From Fragilariopsis cylindrus CCMP1102 (lineage: Eukaryota > Bacillariophyta > Bacillariophyceae > Bacillariales > Bacillariaceae): a stretch of 64,000 bases of DNA. Positions within the stretch are counted from its first letter, which is position 1. Each line of letters opens with the position of its first letter. This document shows positions 12,490-23,519 of this stretch, piece by piece. A program made the position numbers and the translations under genes. The notes beneath the pieces were generated by a model. It saw only the letters and a program-made list of their open reading frames with translations. It searched no databases and was not told the origin of the DNA. The DNA is taken from contig FMBT01000293.1 of assembly GCA_900095095.1 (NCBI GenBank), positions 620,001-684,000 on the forward strand, written 5' to 3'.

Positions 12490-13142
12490 TCGATCAACAA
12501 ACACGAGAGCAGGATCTTCCAGCGTATAACTCAATTAATACTTACAGTTTCTGGTCTTTGTCTGAGACAAGATATCAAATCTGGCTCTTATCGAAAATTA
12601 GAGACATTATGTTTTGTCGGAAGATTGTTCTTCAAAATACAACATGAGGTACTACCAAGTAGTCTAGTACCGTAGTATAGCAACCAAATAATTTTAGTGG
12701 GTTGTAACATTACAGTTAACATTTAATGATGACAGACCTTTTTTCATTACTACTCTGCGTCTTCAAGGCTCCTTTTATATTGAATATTGAATAGTAATAT
12801 ACTTGAAGAATAGTATTATTTAAAAATTAATTATTTGATTTTTTATTGGGATGCATTTAATTTATCCACGTTTGAGCGTCGAGAACGAATTTGAATTCAA
12901 TCAATCAATATCTTTTCAAATCAACGAGGTCACCTTACTTCTCGAAGTATTTCAGTCGTATCTGCCTCATTTTTCCTACTAGTGCCCGGCGGCGACACTA
13001 AATTTGACTCGACGCGAAATAGTAAAGAGCAATAAACTCTCAACATTCTCACTAAAAGACATTCTCACTAAAAGAAATTCCGAAGTATCAAAACACAAGT
13101 AACAACAACAAATATTCAACAACAACAACGAAAATTGCAATC
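12490..13142. other. Intergenic region
   Basis: Lies between ADSL and the CBM9-like gene. A near-tandem ACTAAAAGA(C/A)ATTC duplication sits about 13050-13080, and an A/C-rich run leads into the next ATG. Nothing else was recognised. Confidence 0.4.
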
Positions 13143-14285
13143 ATGATCCCCAAAAGGAATAGCCTAGATCACTACGATAATCTTCAAACCTTCAAACCCC
13201 ATTGGGACCAGTATCCAAAGATTTATGTTGCTCCAAAAATATCCTTCCCTTTGTTTGATTCTTTAGATGGTGATCTTTCAAAGGATGTCTGGGAAAATGT
13301 CGACTTTTCGGATCTTTTTGATGATATCCGCGGTGAGACAGATGCTCCAAGTAACGATCGACCGAATGATAATTGCCAAACACGATTCAAGGCAGTGTGG
13401 GATGACGACTATCTTTATATAGGCGCAATTCTAGAATCTGATTTTGAAACACAATCTCATTTTACCGAACGTAATTCCCCTATCTTTCAGAAAGACAGTG
13501 ACTTCGAGGTTTTTGTCGACCCAATGGGAAGTAACCACAATTACAAAGAATTAGAAGTAAATGCTATCAACACAATATGGAATCTTATGTTAAACAAACC
13601 GTATGATGATGATGGCGACGAATATTCAGGAAGAATTGCACAACCCGGTGACGATCGGTATTACGAAGTCTATCATCAAAAGACTGCAACAAAGTTGCTG
13701 AAAGGGGAACTCAACGACCCTAATGGATCAGCTACGTGGTCAATTGAGGTGGCACTTTCTTTCAAGGACCTACTAGCTCACACGGATAATAACAGTGTAG
13801 AATATATGATGAGTCCCGGGATAGGCGACATGATGAGAATCAATTTCTCTAGGGTTGAGAGACAAGGAGCTACAAACTGGACGTGGCAACCACAAGTTGT
13901 TTGGGATCCCAAAAACCAGCGGTATACAGGTCGTGTTGCCATGCATCTCCCTGATAGTTGGGGCTATATGGTGTTTGGAGAGATGGGAATACTAGGTCAC
14001 GGAACATCAACACCACCACGGGATCCGACATGGCCTGGGCGTCTTGCAGCAATGAACGTTTATTACGCTCAGAAAGCTTTTTTTGTTGAACATAACGGGA
14101 CATATGCCGCTTCGATAGAGGAGATGGGAGATTTGCTGGATGAAGCAGTAGTAAAACCATTCCAGATTCAAATCAAATTAGAAAAGTATGACTTTTTTGC
14201 AATTGTAAGTGGCAACCCTGACGGTAGTGATGTATCAATTACAAACGACCGGCATCTTCAAATAGCGTACCCTAGCACAGCATAG
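13143..14285 (+). CDS. CBM9-like carbohydrate-binding domain protein
   Basis: A single exon of 380 residues. The body matches the family-9 carbohydrate-binding-like beta-sandwich seen in many bacterial stand-alone proteins: FDSLDGDLSKDVWENVDFSD, then FKAVWDDDYLYIGAILE, then KDSDFEVFVDPMGSNHNYKELEVNAINT, ATWSIEVALSFKDL, RINFSRVE and WDPKNQRYTGRVAMHLPDSWGYMVF. The C-terminal 90 residues are less typical (AAMNVYYAQKAFF). There is no signal peptide, which is odd for a carbohydrate binder and suggests a cytosolic location, or that the first exon lies upstream. The ligand is unknown. The intron-free structure and bacterial-type domain would fit horizontal transfer, but that is inference. Confidence 0.8.
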   Translation: MIPKRNSLDHYDNLQTFKPHWDQYPKIYVAPKISFPLFDSLDGDLSKDVWENVDFSDLFDDIRGETDAPSNDRPNDNCQTRFKAVWDDDYLYIGAILESDFETQSHFTERNSPIFQKDSDFEVFVDPMGSNHNYKELEVNAINTIWNLMLNKPYDDDGDEYSGRIAQPGDDRYYEVYHQKTATKLLKGELNDPNGSATWSIEVALSFKDLLAHTDNNSVEYMMSPGIGDMMRINFSRVERQGATNWTWQPQVVWDPKNQRYTGRVAMHLPDSWGYMVFGEMGILGHGTSTPPRDPTWPGRLAAMNVYYAQKAFFVEHNGTYAASIEEMGDLLDEAVVKPFQIQIKLEKYDFFAIVSGNPDGSDVSITNDRHLQIAYPSTA

Positions 14286-14651
14286 ACATAACTTATCATT
14301 ATTGAATAACAATATTGAAAATAATACGACTATACACGTTAGTACGCGAGGATCAATCATATATTATTGATCTCAACATGATCGACACCCACTTAGTAGC
14401 TACACGTGTACGTACGTAAGGCAAACAAAAAGGAATTGCAAACAGTTTCTTCTTACTAGATGTACGGGTGATATATAATAGAATTGCACTTGGTATTAAA
14501 AAATGACGAACGTTGATAGTCTAGAATACAGCAAAAGAGTGAGTCGTCTTTTTTTCTCTGATGTTTATACTCCTTAGCATGGATTACATCTGATAGTAGG
14601 GGGGGGGGGGGGGGGATGGTATATGGACCGATCTAACAGTCTTCTTTTTGA
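14286..14651. other. Intergenic region with a G homopolymer
   Basis: Convergent 3' region containing a run of 17 G residues at about 14599-14615. Such a run is prone to length error in sequencing. No gene was recognised. Confidence 0.5.
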
Positions 14652-15755
14652 TTAGGGTCGACTGAAAGGATTAATACGAGCGAAGATACTGTGTCCCCTC
14701 AAAGAATGTGTAGCGGCAGCCCCAGCATGAAGGGGAATAAGGTATTTACCTTTAGTGACAGAATAACAAGAAGGTTGGAATCGAAGTATAACCGGATTAG
14801 ATACTTTTCGTTGCGAAATTCATGTTGAAATATAGAGCAAAGATTACCCTTTAAAATCATGTTATTGTCATTGTCAGCTTACCGTATGTACCAAGTGTTT
14901 TGTGAATTTTATAACTCTTTTTAATCATAAATAGAAAATATAACACATCAGACAGAAATCGTCGGTGAGAACACATACGGCTTTCCCCTTATTACTATTC
15001 TTATGTCAGCAATAGCCTTCTTCTATTAGTAAAGTTAACATAACATACCTGCTTGGCAATTTCTCCGGTACTCTTCTTATTTTCATCTGTTTTGACAACA
15101 CCAGGGAGAGTGGTAGTAAAGAATGGCAATCCCTTGCCACCATAGTACCCCATCGCAATGCCCGATGCAGGCATTATCGCCATAAATGCATAAAGACCTC
15201 CATGACTAATTTTCGCAAGAATATGTTCAATTGAAGAAGCACCGGCCAACTCTTCAATCTTATACTACATGATCAAACCAAACCAAACCAAACCAAAACA
15301 AAACAAAACAAAACAAAACAAGGAGAAGGAAGGAAAAATCGTGAGGTTTCTGCTATGAAAGCATAGTGATTATTTTCCGCCATATATTGCTCGTCGTATC
15401 AGTTCCGTACCGCAGATCTATTGAAGATTCGATATGCTAAACGTGGTGCTATAATCATCCCAGTCAGCAATCCCAAAGATTTATGTCGAAACATCCACGT
15501 TCCTTTATCTTCTTTGGGACTTTCTTGTGCCTTCAAAACACATCCTACACATCCAATCATAGTACCGGCACTGCAAAGAAATACAAGGAATAAGAAAGAA
15601 AAAAATTAAGCTAAGAGTATATTAAAAAAAAGAGTAGAATCAAACCCCCCAAACGAACAAACAATTTTAAAAAAAGATTGAAAAAGTGAGATCCCTCACC
15701 TCAGCCAATGTAGACTGGATGCCGTAACAGTGTACGAAGCGGCTGCAAGATTCAT
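14652..15755 (-). CDS. Cytochrome b561-like diheme membrane protein
   Basis: Five short exons (15755-15700, 15570-15411, 15264-15049, 14916-14883, 14749-14652), every junction GT-AG and in phase, give about 187 residues. The protein resembles the bacterial-type cytochrome b561 family: SSLHWLSAGTMIGC with the first His, RHKSLGLLTGMIIAPRLAYR, then ISHGGLYAFMAIMPASGIAMGYYGGKGLPFF, then KIHKTLGTYGKYLIPLHAGAA (quoted in two parts: the KIHK exon is only 34 nt) ending in a HSIFARINPFSRP tail. Conserved histidines in the helices would bind heme b. The organelle is uncertain; no clear leader is visible before MNLAAASYTV. It probably moves electrons across a membrane. None of the exons is long, so automated gene calling may miss it. 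Confidence 0.72.
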
Positions 15756-16423
15756 GGCGATTTCCTTCTTGCTTATTTGGGTGCTTGTTGTTAGAAAAAG
15801 GGCAGAAAGATGATAAAATCTTTTTATGAGCAAACATTATGCATGATGCTACTAAGCATGTCGCGAAGGAAATTGAGAACTGAAAAGGACTTCCAAAAAG
15901 CGCTTCAACGTGGGAATGGATTTATTTCAATCACGGAATTTATTGTACGCCACTGAACTGCATGATTGAGTAACTATTCGTCCAGTCGTACTTGTAGTCG
16001 AAATATTAGCCGGATAACAATCTTTACTTGCTCTCAACTACAGTACTACGACGTCTCAGTCATGCATACGGTGCGTAGTAGGTAAAAAACTTCTAGCTAG
16101 AGAGAGAGAGAGAGCTGCATACGGTACTACTGTAGAGAAGTAATATTATCAGTCTACCAATTTTTTTCGGCCCAGGCCCCCGTACCTACCTATTTTAAAA
16201 ATGGATGAAACACAGCTACAGAATGTTCGAGACTACTGTAGATTAGATTTAGAGCTTTTACGATTCCAAATTTATGTTATGACATTTAAACACTTACGTA
16301 CTGTAGAGTAATCCATCCATTGCTTAGGGAGAAATTATGATGGTTGTTGGTGTCATTTAAAGGTGAATAAAATTTAAAAATAAGCAAAACAGCATTTACC
16401 TGGTAACTACTATATTGTTCGTA
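15756..16423. other. Intergenic region
   Basis: Lies upstream of the b561-like gene and downstream of the NDUFAF6-like gene. It has several CTACTGTA/TACAGTA strings (near 16040, 16130, 16235 and 16305) and a short AG repeat at about 16100-16113. No gene was recognised. Confidence 0.4.
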
Positions 16424-17724
16424 TCAAAATACTCCTGTTAACCAGGTCCTTCCCAGCAATGCTAGAATTTTTAAATTGTCATGTTCCAGTAACCTTTCAT
16501 CAAATATATCGTATTTGGCATTTTCTAATTTTGATAAGTAATGGAGCGCTGGTATTATCGGAAGAAAGCACATTCGAGCATGCTTTGGAACGGTACTTTG
16601 AAGTTCTTGAGCTTTTGATAAATGCGAATATGCTAGGATACAAACTCGTTTCACAGCATCTTTCAATTGGTCTCTCTCTACTTCATTCAATATGTTTTCT
16701 TCATCGATTGATACATTATTTTCCGACGATTCTTTATCTTCATTCAAACCAATTTTATTATTTGTGTGCATTAATTTGTGATACGGAAATTCTTCTGGGA
16801 AAAATTCTTTTGGGATAGAGCATTCCCCCCGAGCTAAACGGAAACGAACACCCCGCAACGCCGTTGCTAATCCAATCCCGATTCCAGCATGTTGTGCTAC
16901 AACATCAACCGCTTCATCTCGTACGTTTACTGTCTCCAATGTCAAATAGAGCAAACTAGAAACTATATTGTCAGCATATTCAACCATGTCGGTGATCGTT
17001 TCTGGTTGTTCATCGTGCAAATCTGTTTCTCGTGCCTCTGATAGTCGTTCTAAAAATCGTTGCGTTAATTGTTTTTCGCGAACTGCATAGTCCAAAACTC
17101 GAACAGCAGGATTTTTAAAATACGATGCGTCTAATGTTTCTGAAATGGAGAACATTTCATCGTCAATCTTATAATTATTATTAGTAGTACTGTGACTCTC
17201 ATGATTGTTCTCGCTTTGCTGTTGTGAATCATATATTTTATTGAGACCTTCCCTCCACCATTGGATTCGTACTTGTAGGGCGCATTTGCCTGTTCTCCCT
17301 TGTTGCGATTGAGAACACTTCCACCCTTGATGGATGCAAGCTCGGCATTCCATGCACGAATACCAAAAAACGATCGTCGTGCATTGTACGGCATGAGCAA
17401 TCCACATAGATATGATTCTCGATCTCTATTTTTGACAAGCTCCACACAGTAACGATAGTCCTTCGTTGACATTGATGGATTCTTTTTCTGATGATCACTT
17501 GTACTTATTGTAGTAGAATGATAAGATGCGAATCGTAACATAGCAGCTGACATTGGCTCAAATCGTCGTTGCGATGATATTATCAGTTGATGACGGGAAC
17601 TCATCATATTGCTAGCTAAAGTTGTCGACGGGAGGCGAGGCGATGAGGCGATGAGGCGAAAAGGATTATTTATCAATATTGTGTTGGTCAACAGTATATT
17701 TTCATGAACAATCACTGAAAACAT
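16424..17724 (-). CDS. NDUFAF6: NDUFAF6-like complex I assembly factor
   Basis: NDUFAF6 is a mitochondrial protein with a squalene/phytoene-synthase fold needed for early assembly of respiratory complex I. The N-terminal frame has a basic, Ser/Arg-rich leader (SSRHQLIISSQRR), then YRYCVELVKNRDRESYLCGLL (quoted to its first 20) and FFGIRAWNAELASIK. The second frame continues with VRIQWWREGLNKIYD, then LTQRFLERLSEARETDL, EYADNIVSSLLYLTLE, HAGIGIGLATALRG and LPIIPALHYLSKLE. The match to animal NDUFAF6 is end to end. The two frames meet near 17270, in the linker just before VRIQWW, as if one base were missing. There is no intron there. Total length would be about 433 residues. There is strong family evidence; whether the frame break is real is open. 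Confidence 0.85.
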
Positions 17725-18104
17725 GTGACGTTTAAGGGACGCTGTACAGTACTATTTGTTTGGATAATGAGGTTACTACCTTTTTGGTTGGTTCGTTCGT
17801 GTTATGCGAGAGAAGTGGAGGAATCAAATCATTGAAAAATCATCAAAACATGGTTTTGATGATTCATTCGATTGATTCCTTCATTCATTCATTATCGAAA
17901 ATTTAAAAAATTGTTGTCGCGTCGCTCGGTCGTTTGACATTATTTCACGCAAATCTGCGCGCATACGTCAGTATCACGATTTTTCCTCATATTTTTGCTT
18001 TCGAAACCAAAACCACAAACTTTAAGATTCAAGATACAATAACACATCAAAACAATTGTTGTAAGCAACAAACGAAACCGAAAAAGAAAAAGAAAACCAC
18101 CACC
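17725..18104. other. Divergent intergenic region
   Basis: Shared 5' region of the NDUFAF6-like gene (-) and the lumen-protein gene (+). It has short ATTCATTC repeats at about 17870-17895. The + strand start is preceded by a good ACCACCACC context. Confidence 0.4.
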
Positions 18105-19253
18105 ATGAGATTCTTTGTATGTATGGTGGTTTTGACCCAACTAGTTGGTATGGTGGCTGATGCATTCATTCTAACGAATATTGAAAATTCTGCTTCGAAT
18201 TATAAACCGTACTTGCACCGATGACGCAGTTGCAATCAAAGACCGATGACAATAACAACGTACAAGTAGGAGATAACGAGGAACAACAAGTCAATCATCG
18301 TCATAATTATTTCGATCGACGAAACTTTATCTATACCACTTCTTTGTTATTATCAGGAGCGACAATTCAACCAGTATTGGCTGCATCATCCTCGTCGTTG
18401 TCATCATCAAAGCAAGAGGAGATAGACAAGATAAATATAGTGAAAGGATACGATAGACTGCAGTATCTTTTATCGAATTGGGAAAAAGAAACTACAATAT
18501 GTGGTATGGGTGGTGATAAATTAGAAAGGTCATGTGATCGTACACCGATGAAAGTAATGGAGTATATGGGCTATAAATCCACAACCGATCCATTATACAA
18601 GGCCGAAAAGACACTTAGACGACTATACGAGAATACAAACGTACCTGCCAAACGAGATGTGGAGTTTCTGGAAGCAGTGGAGGTAAGTTGGGGATATTCC
18701 GACGATCAGTGTATTTGTAGTCCGATCGAGTAGATTCACTGAGTACATTATATTGAGGAATTTTTAGAACCAATCCTGACTGTTATTCTACCTTCACTTT
18801 GTTTTTCTTGCATTGATTGTGGATAATATTTCTATTTTTAAGATCTTTTCCGAAAATGGTAAGTTTTATTTATTATTGATGTTTGTATCATACTTGAAGT
18901 ATAATAATATCGATAAGAGCTCACTTTTCAAAAAAATCTTTCCAATTCATAATAATGCTATTCATTAAAAGCCGATGAAGCTTCAGGCATGGCTTTTATA
19001 TCTAGCTGGGGCGAGAGGTAAGTTTTATTTATTATTATCATTTACTATTGTTTGTATTCAATATTTGAAGTATAATAATAATATCGATAAGAGCTCACTT
19101 TTTAAAAAATATTTCTATTTCATAAAACTATTCAGTAATCCTGGTGGAGGAAAAGATCGGGTAGAACTCTTCATTGAGCGGGCCCGGAAAAATATTGTTG
19201 CAGCTCGTGACAGTTTAGCGACAGTTATTAGTATTTTGGATCTAAAATCATAG
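18105..19253 (+). CDS. Thylakoid-lumen protein, twin-arginine leader
   Basis: Four exons: 18105-18682, 18843-18858 (16 nt), 18972-19017 (46 nt) and 19136-19253, all GT-AG and in phase, about 252 residues. The leader is tripartite: a signal peptide ending VADAF for plastid entry, then an acidic and Asn-rich spacer, then DRRNFIYTTSLLLSGA..PVLAA, a twin-arginine lumen signal. The mature protein includes RLQYLLSNWEKETTICG, a pair of Cys residues, RTPMKVMEYMGYKSTTDPLY and a C-terminal helix RKNIVAARDSLATVISILDL. I do not recognise a named family; it looks like the small photosystem-associated lumen proteins. The two halves of the leader region are in different phases, meeting near 18220 as if one base were missing. 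Introns 2 and 3 are near copies of one another. Confidence 0.7.
18859..18971 (+). repeat. Intron 2, copy A of a duplicated intron
   Basis: A 113-nt intron. Its first 19 bases (GTAAGTTTTATTTATTATT) equal those of intron 3, and the central block AGTATAATAATA..TCGATAAGAGCTCACTTTT is shared, with the tail TTCATAA..A.TATTCA also matching. It differs mainly by small indels. Confidence 0.85.
19018..19135 (+). repeat. Intron 3, copy B of a duplicated intron
   Basis: A 118-nt intron, homologous to intron 2 over its whole length, while the 46-nt exon between them is unrelated to the flanking exons. So the introns alone were copied. Confidence 0.85.
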
Positions 19254-19484
19254 CTACTGATACGATCGCAAACAAGTTCAATTGGCAATAAAGCCGGATG
19301 GAAGAAGAATGCTCCGAAAATAGAACACATACACCAGTCAGACAATCACAAAAATTTTGCTACTTGTAGTGAAAGGATAAACAATGGTGGGATGAAATAA
19401 ATTATGTATGTAAATAAAATAAATTATAAAATTAACAGGTACAACGTGTCATATCTTCAAGTATTTCAACTTTTTGTTTTGGGT

Positions 19485-22147
19485 TCAGGAATCGGGCTTC
19501 TCCCGTGTACTCTCCTCTATATTGTTGTCGGAAGAATCTTCCGAATAAGTGCTTGCAACCAGTTTGTAAGCATTCCGAGCTGTGCTAACAATAGAAAAGG
19601 CCAAGGCTTCCAAATAGCGGGTCAGTCTCTCCTGAGTATTAGTAGTGTTAGTGATGACAAATAATTACGATTGAAGTCGCGTTTGTTGTGGTTAGACATC
19701 GATAAACTGTGTACATTAGAAAAAAGTTTAAAAAAATGAAGCTTGATCTCTTACCTGCAAATTCTCCTTAATAGTCACCTCTGAAAATTCTGTTGTTTCG
19801 TATAGCTGCAATAAATTTTGTCGTTGCTCCGTGAAACAACTGGGAAAGAAACCAGGAGAGAATCGTTGAATAGCACCGAAAATGAGAACGTGACCCACCG
19901 GTGTAAGAGGAAGAATGAGAATAATAACCACAGGGATAAAAGTGATAACATCTTTGAAGGTACGACTGAGGTTATTTGGTAAAAGCAAGAAGATAAATGT
20001 GAGTCAGAAATAATATTGCATTTTTTAAAAGCATCGCATATAACCCTCCTTAAACGAACGCCGAGAAAAAGCAAAACATCGACCGATAACTAGAATAAAA
20101 TAAATACATACCGAATCATTCGTACTTCGCGAGGCTTGAGCGTGTCGCCTTGAACTGCGCGTCCTATTAAGCTGGCGCAGTACAAAACATCGTTCCAGAA
20201 CAAACGGGTCCCCTTAACATAAAACATAGCCCCGTTAATCGATTTTTTATATAAATCGTTGATCCACCTTCCAATAGCATCTCGATCGTACGTCAACCCA
20301 GTTACGTAGTAATCTATACCAAGCCTTCGCTTGAAATCAGTCATTTGCTCAGCAATTACAGCGAGGATATCAGCGTCCACCACTCCTTTGGAATTTAGTT
20401 CTTTGCTGCAATTCTCAATTTGGCTTTCTAGTAATCCGTACTCAGCAACATTCAATCGATCCTGAAGCGGTATATAACCTTTAGCAGTCGGATTCCCTAA
20501 TTCTGTTGCTAAATATGTATAAATTCGCTCCAATTCGTATACTAAGTTTTGATAAGAAACTTGTTGCTCCATTATTATCAAAGCCTCCGCTGATCGACGA
20601 ATTTCGTTCCGCAAGACAGGGTCTAATGATGCCAATCTGACATTCGCCACAGCTTGCCCAGCACTTAATCCTACACAAAGAATTAAGATCCAGGAAAAGT
20701 ACTGATTGTGTTAGTAATAGTAATGATAATAATAATAGTGGTAAAAGATGATATATCCACACCACGTGTAATTAAACAAATTTACAAAAACAATTCGAGC
20801 ACCTACCGGACGCCACAAGTGCAGTATGTGCCTTTTCCATGCTCTTTAACTCGTCCTCAAGACGTAAGAGTTCCTTGCGGGCATCTCGAATGGCTGGTGT
20901 ATCTGGAATCTTAGCGGTAACTGCTGGTTTGGACTGACGACTATCAACATTTCCACCACTTTCCTTCGACATTGTCTCGTCGTCCAATTTACTGTCTGAT
21001 CCTTCTTCGAGTTCCACGGGTGTTTGTCCATTAATACGAGCCCATACTGCCCCACCAAATTTCGTTAATGCCGCTCGATCCTGTAAGGCTCCTTCCCAAT
21101 CAACCGTCCCGTCATCTCGTACATAAAGTTTCGGTCCGATAGAAGCAGAGTTCCCTCCTTCAGCTCCCGTATCTTCAGGCGTTAGATTTAGATCCGGGAG
21201 CTCGGATATCTTCAGGAAAGAAGAAGATGGCTCATCTCCATTTTCGATGTCGTTACTATGCAAGACCCTCAATAGATTTGATCTTGTTTTCAAAATCCTC
21301 CTAAATTCAAGAAATAATGGAAAAATTATAAAAAAATTAAGCGAATCAAAATCATATATATGTGTGTATGTATGTTAGATTGTTGTACGTACCCCAGTAA
21401 CACCATTCGCTCTTCATTCGAATATGAATAACGACCCATGCCTATATTTTCATCAAGCTCTACGAGTCCATCGTCGTTCAATGTAAGTTCATTTTCCACA
21501 AGGGTATGACAAAACATATCTTCAACTCGTTTCGTTAACTGGGACAATAATTTTTCGTAATCAACGGCTCGCTTTTTCGCATTGCTTGGAGGATTAGATG
21601 GAACGGCTGATGTACTACCGTTGACTGTACTACCTTCCGATTGCTGTTCGATTGATACAGCAAATTCGGCATTTGTCCAGTCCTCCAAGGTTTCTCGAAT
21701 CCACATAACATCCTTCAGCTGTCGAAATTTACTAACCGGTGACGATGGTAGCAGCTGATTGTTTTTTGTCTCTTCTGCTGCTTTCAGCGCTTGTTCGTTT
21801 TGTGAACTTATTTCACCTTCTATCTCTTCTTCTTCTTGCATTTTCTCGTCTTCTTGATCCGAATATGATAGTTGGGTACTGCGAATTGGAGTGGCAAATA
21901 ATGCTGTGCTGTCATTTGTGGTGAATATTTTTACAGTCGCATCCGCCCTCGTTGATACAGTAGAATCCTGATGCAGTCGACGTGATGCCATCGAGAAATT
22001 CTGTTGTCGTTTTTCCTGATAACGGGTGGAGAAAGGAGCTTGAAACGATTGTACATTCGTATTTCTTGATGTAAGGAAGAATAACATCGCAACGACCACA
22101 ATTTTTGAGTGCCCTAAATAGGCTACTGGCAGTAATGATAGTCCCAT
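19485..22147 (-). CDS. Plastid LETM1-like membrane protein
   Basis: Five exons (22147-21393, 21300-20807, 20670-20112, 19965-19755, 19631-19485) in consistent phase encode about 721 residues. The N-terminus has a hydrophobic signal ending NVQS before FQAPFST, the diatom-type plastid leader. A long acidic, low-complexity region follows, then MWIRETLEDWTNAEFAVSIE, a coiled coil (ELLRLEDELKSMEKAHTALV) and a helical region. The LETM1 core is at the exon 3/4 junction: FKDVITFIPVVIILILPLTP then FGAIQRFSPGFFPSCFTEQR. LETM1-type proteins support K+/H+ balance and membrane shape in mitochondria; plastid relatives are less known. The canonical mitochondrial leader is absent. It is convergent with the lumen gene, 231 nt apart. 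The frame is intact in all exons. Confidence 0.8.
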
Positions 22148-22727
22148 AATTATTGTTATTTTATTGTATCTTTATATGAAAAGGATGATGACATAAAAAC
22201 CTCTACAATCTCCCGAGTAACGATGATATGAACCTTATGTTGCTGATGTTTTTTCTTTTCTTCCTTTTTCTTTTTTCTTTCTGTAATAAACGTCTTCTTA
22301 GAAAGCGCGATTAAATTTTTCTAATACTTAGAACAAGTCTGTGTAAGATGAACAAACCAATGTTCGTCTCCTCTCCACTCCTTTTCGTCCTTTCAGAGAT
22401 ATCAGTGTACACAGCGTATCATTCGTTCTATGCGTTCAGTAGTGATGTCTTCTAATAAATAAATGCAGTCAGTGTGAATGATTATAACGCGATAATACTA
22501 AGACGCCAATCGCTCACTCAATCATCAATCAGCGACATCAACCACGTTGAACTTGACTTGATCTTCGTAAAAATCAGGGTCAGTCTTAGGATCAAGAAGA
22601 GACTAAATAATTGTTAGGGTGGTGTGCGCGCATAAGGCCTGCAGTCAACATGCTCGTTAAAAATTTGTTCCTTTTTCATAATTTCCCGAGGTCCTTGCTT
22701 TCTCATTTCTGTGATTGGCCAAATACG

Positions 22728-23164
22728 GTAACGCCAGCTTGACTCGTCGGCAACGCTTGACAATTTGCCTTTTGATATTTTGAATATTTTGACCGTGAAT
22801 TTACTAGTAGTAAAAAATTTAAAATATTTCAGATTTTCACAGTGTATTTACTAGGTATTTACTAGTAACAAATTTCTATGTAGGATTCTACGTATGCTAG
22901 TACTAAATAATTATTCTTGGTTTTAACTAGTAAATACGTGGTGAGCAAATTGTCAAGTTGGGGTATTTGAAATTCTAAAAATAGTTTTTTTGTTTTTGGC
23001 TGTAACTTTTCAAATATATGTGACTTTGACAAAAGTGATGCACCAATAGGAAGCCCTCACCAAGATCTTTCATTTAAGCCATTAAAAATCACATTCCATT
23101 GAAAAATAGTGCCTCTAGATTTTTTCGAATCAAAAGCTGGCAAACGGTCAAAAGCTGGCGTTAC
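22728..23164. mobile_element. MITE-like element 1 (13-bp terminal inverted repeats)
   Basis: GTAACGCCAGCTT at the left end is matched exactly by AAGCTGGCGTTAC at the right end, 437 bp apart. Next to the right end TCAAAAGCTGGC occurs twice as a direct repeat. There is no coding capacity. A clear target duplication was not found, so the boundaries could be slightly off. It is probably a non-autonomous DNA transposon. Confidence 0.55.
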
Positions 23165-23519
23165 AGCAAATTCCTCCAATTCAATTTACAATTATTTGAA
23201 ATTAGCAGTAAACAAATTAATGGTCAAATAATAACTACTGGGAGCATTTTTACTGTAAGCTCATAAGTTAATTTGTAAACAGCTCTCTATTTTTTAATAA
23301 CCAATCTTACTCGACTCTGGTTAGTCTATCTCAACACTGTCTCTGAACAGTTCAGACAATATTGTCTCTCTGGGCTATGCGAAACAAACTAAGTATGTAT
23401 GTTTAGACAGCAGTTAAGATGGGTTACCATCTGCACAGATAATCATATTGCTGTGATTATAATGATAGCTGTACAAAATATTGTACCACAGCCATTGTGA
23501 TACCCACACATTTTGACAC

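Noticed and set aside
14599-14615. G-run as a telomere-like or quadruplex signal
   Set aside because: A single homopolymer without repeat periodicity; only length instability can be claimed.
18683-18842. Intron 1 of the lumen gene as a third copy of the duplicated intron
   Set aside because: Apart from the donor site it shows no similarity to introns 2 and 3.
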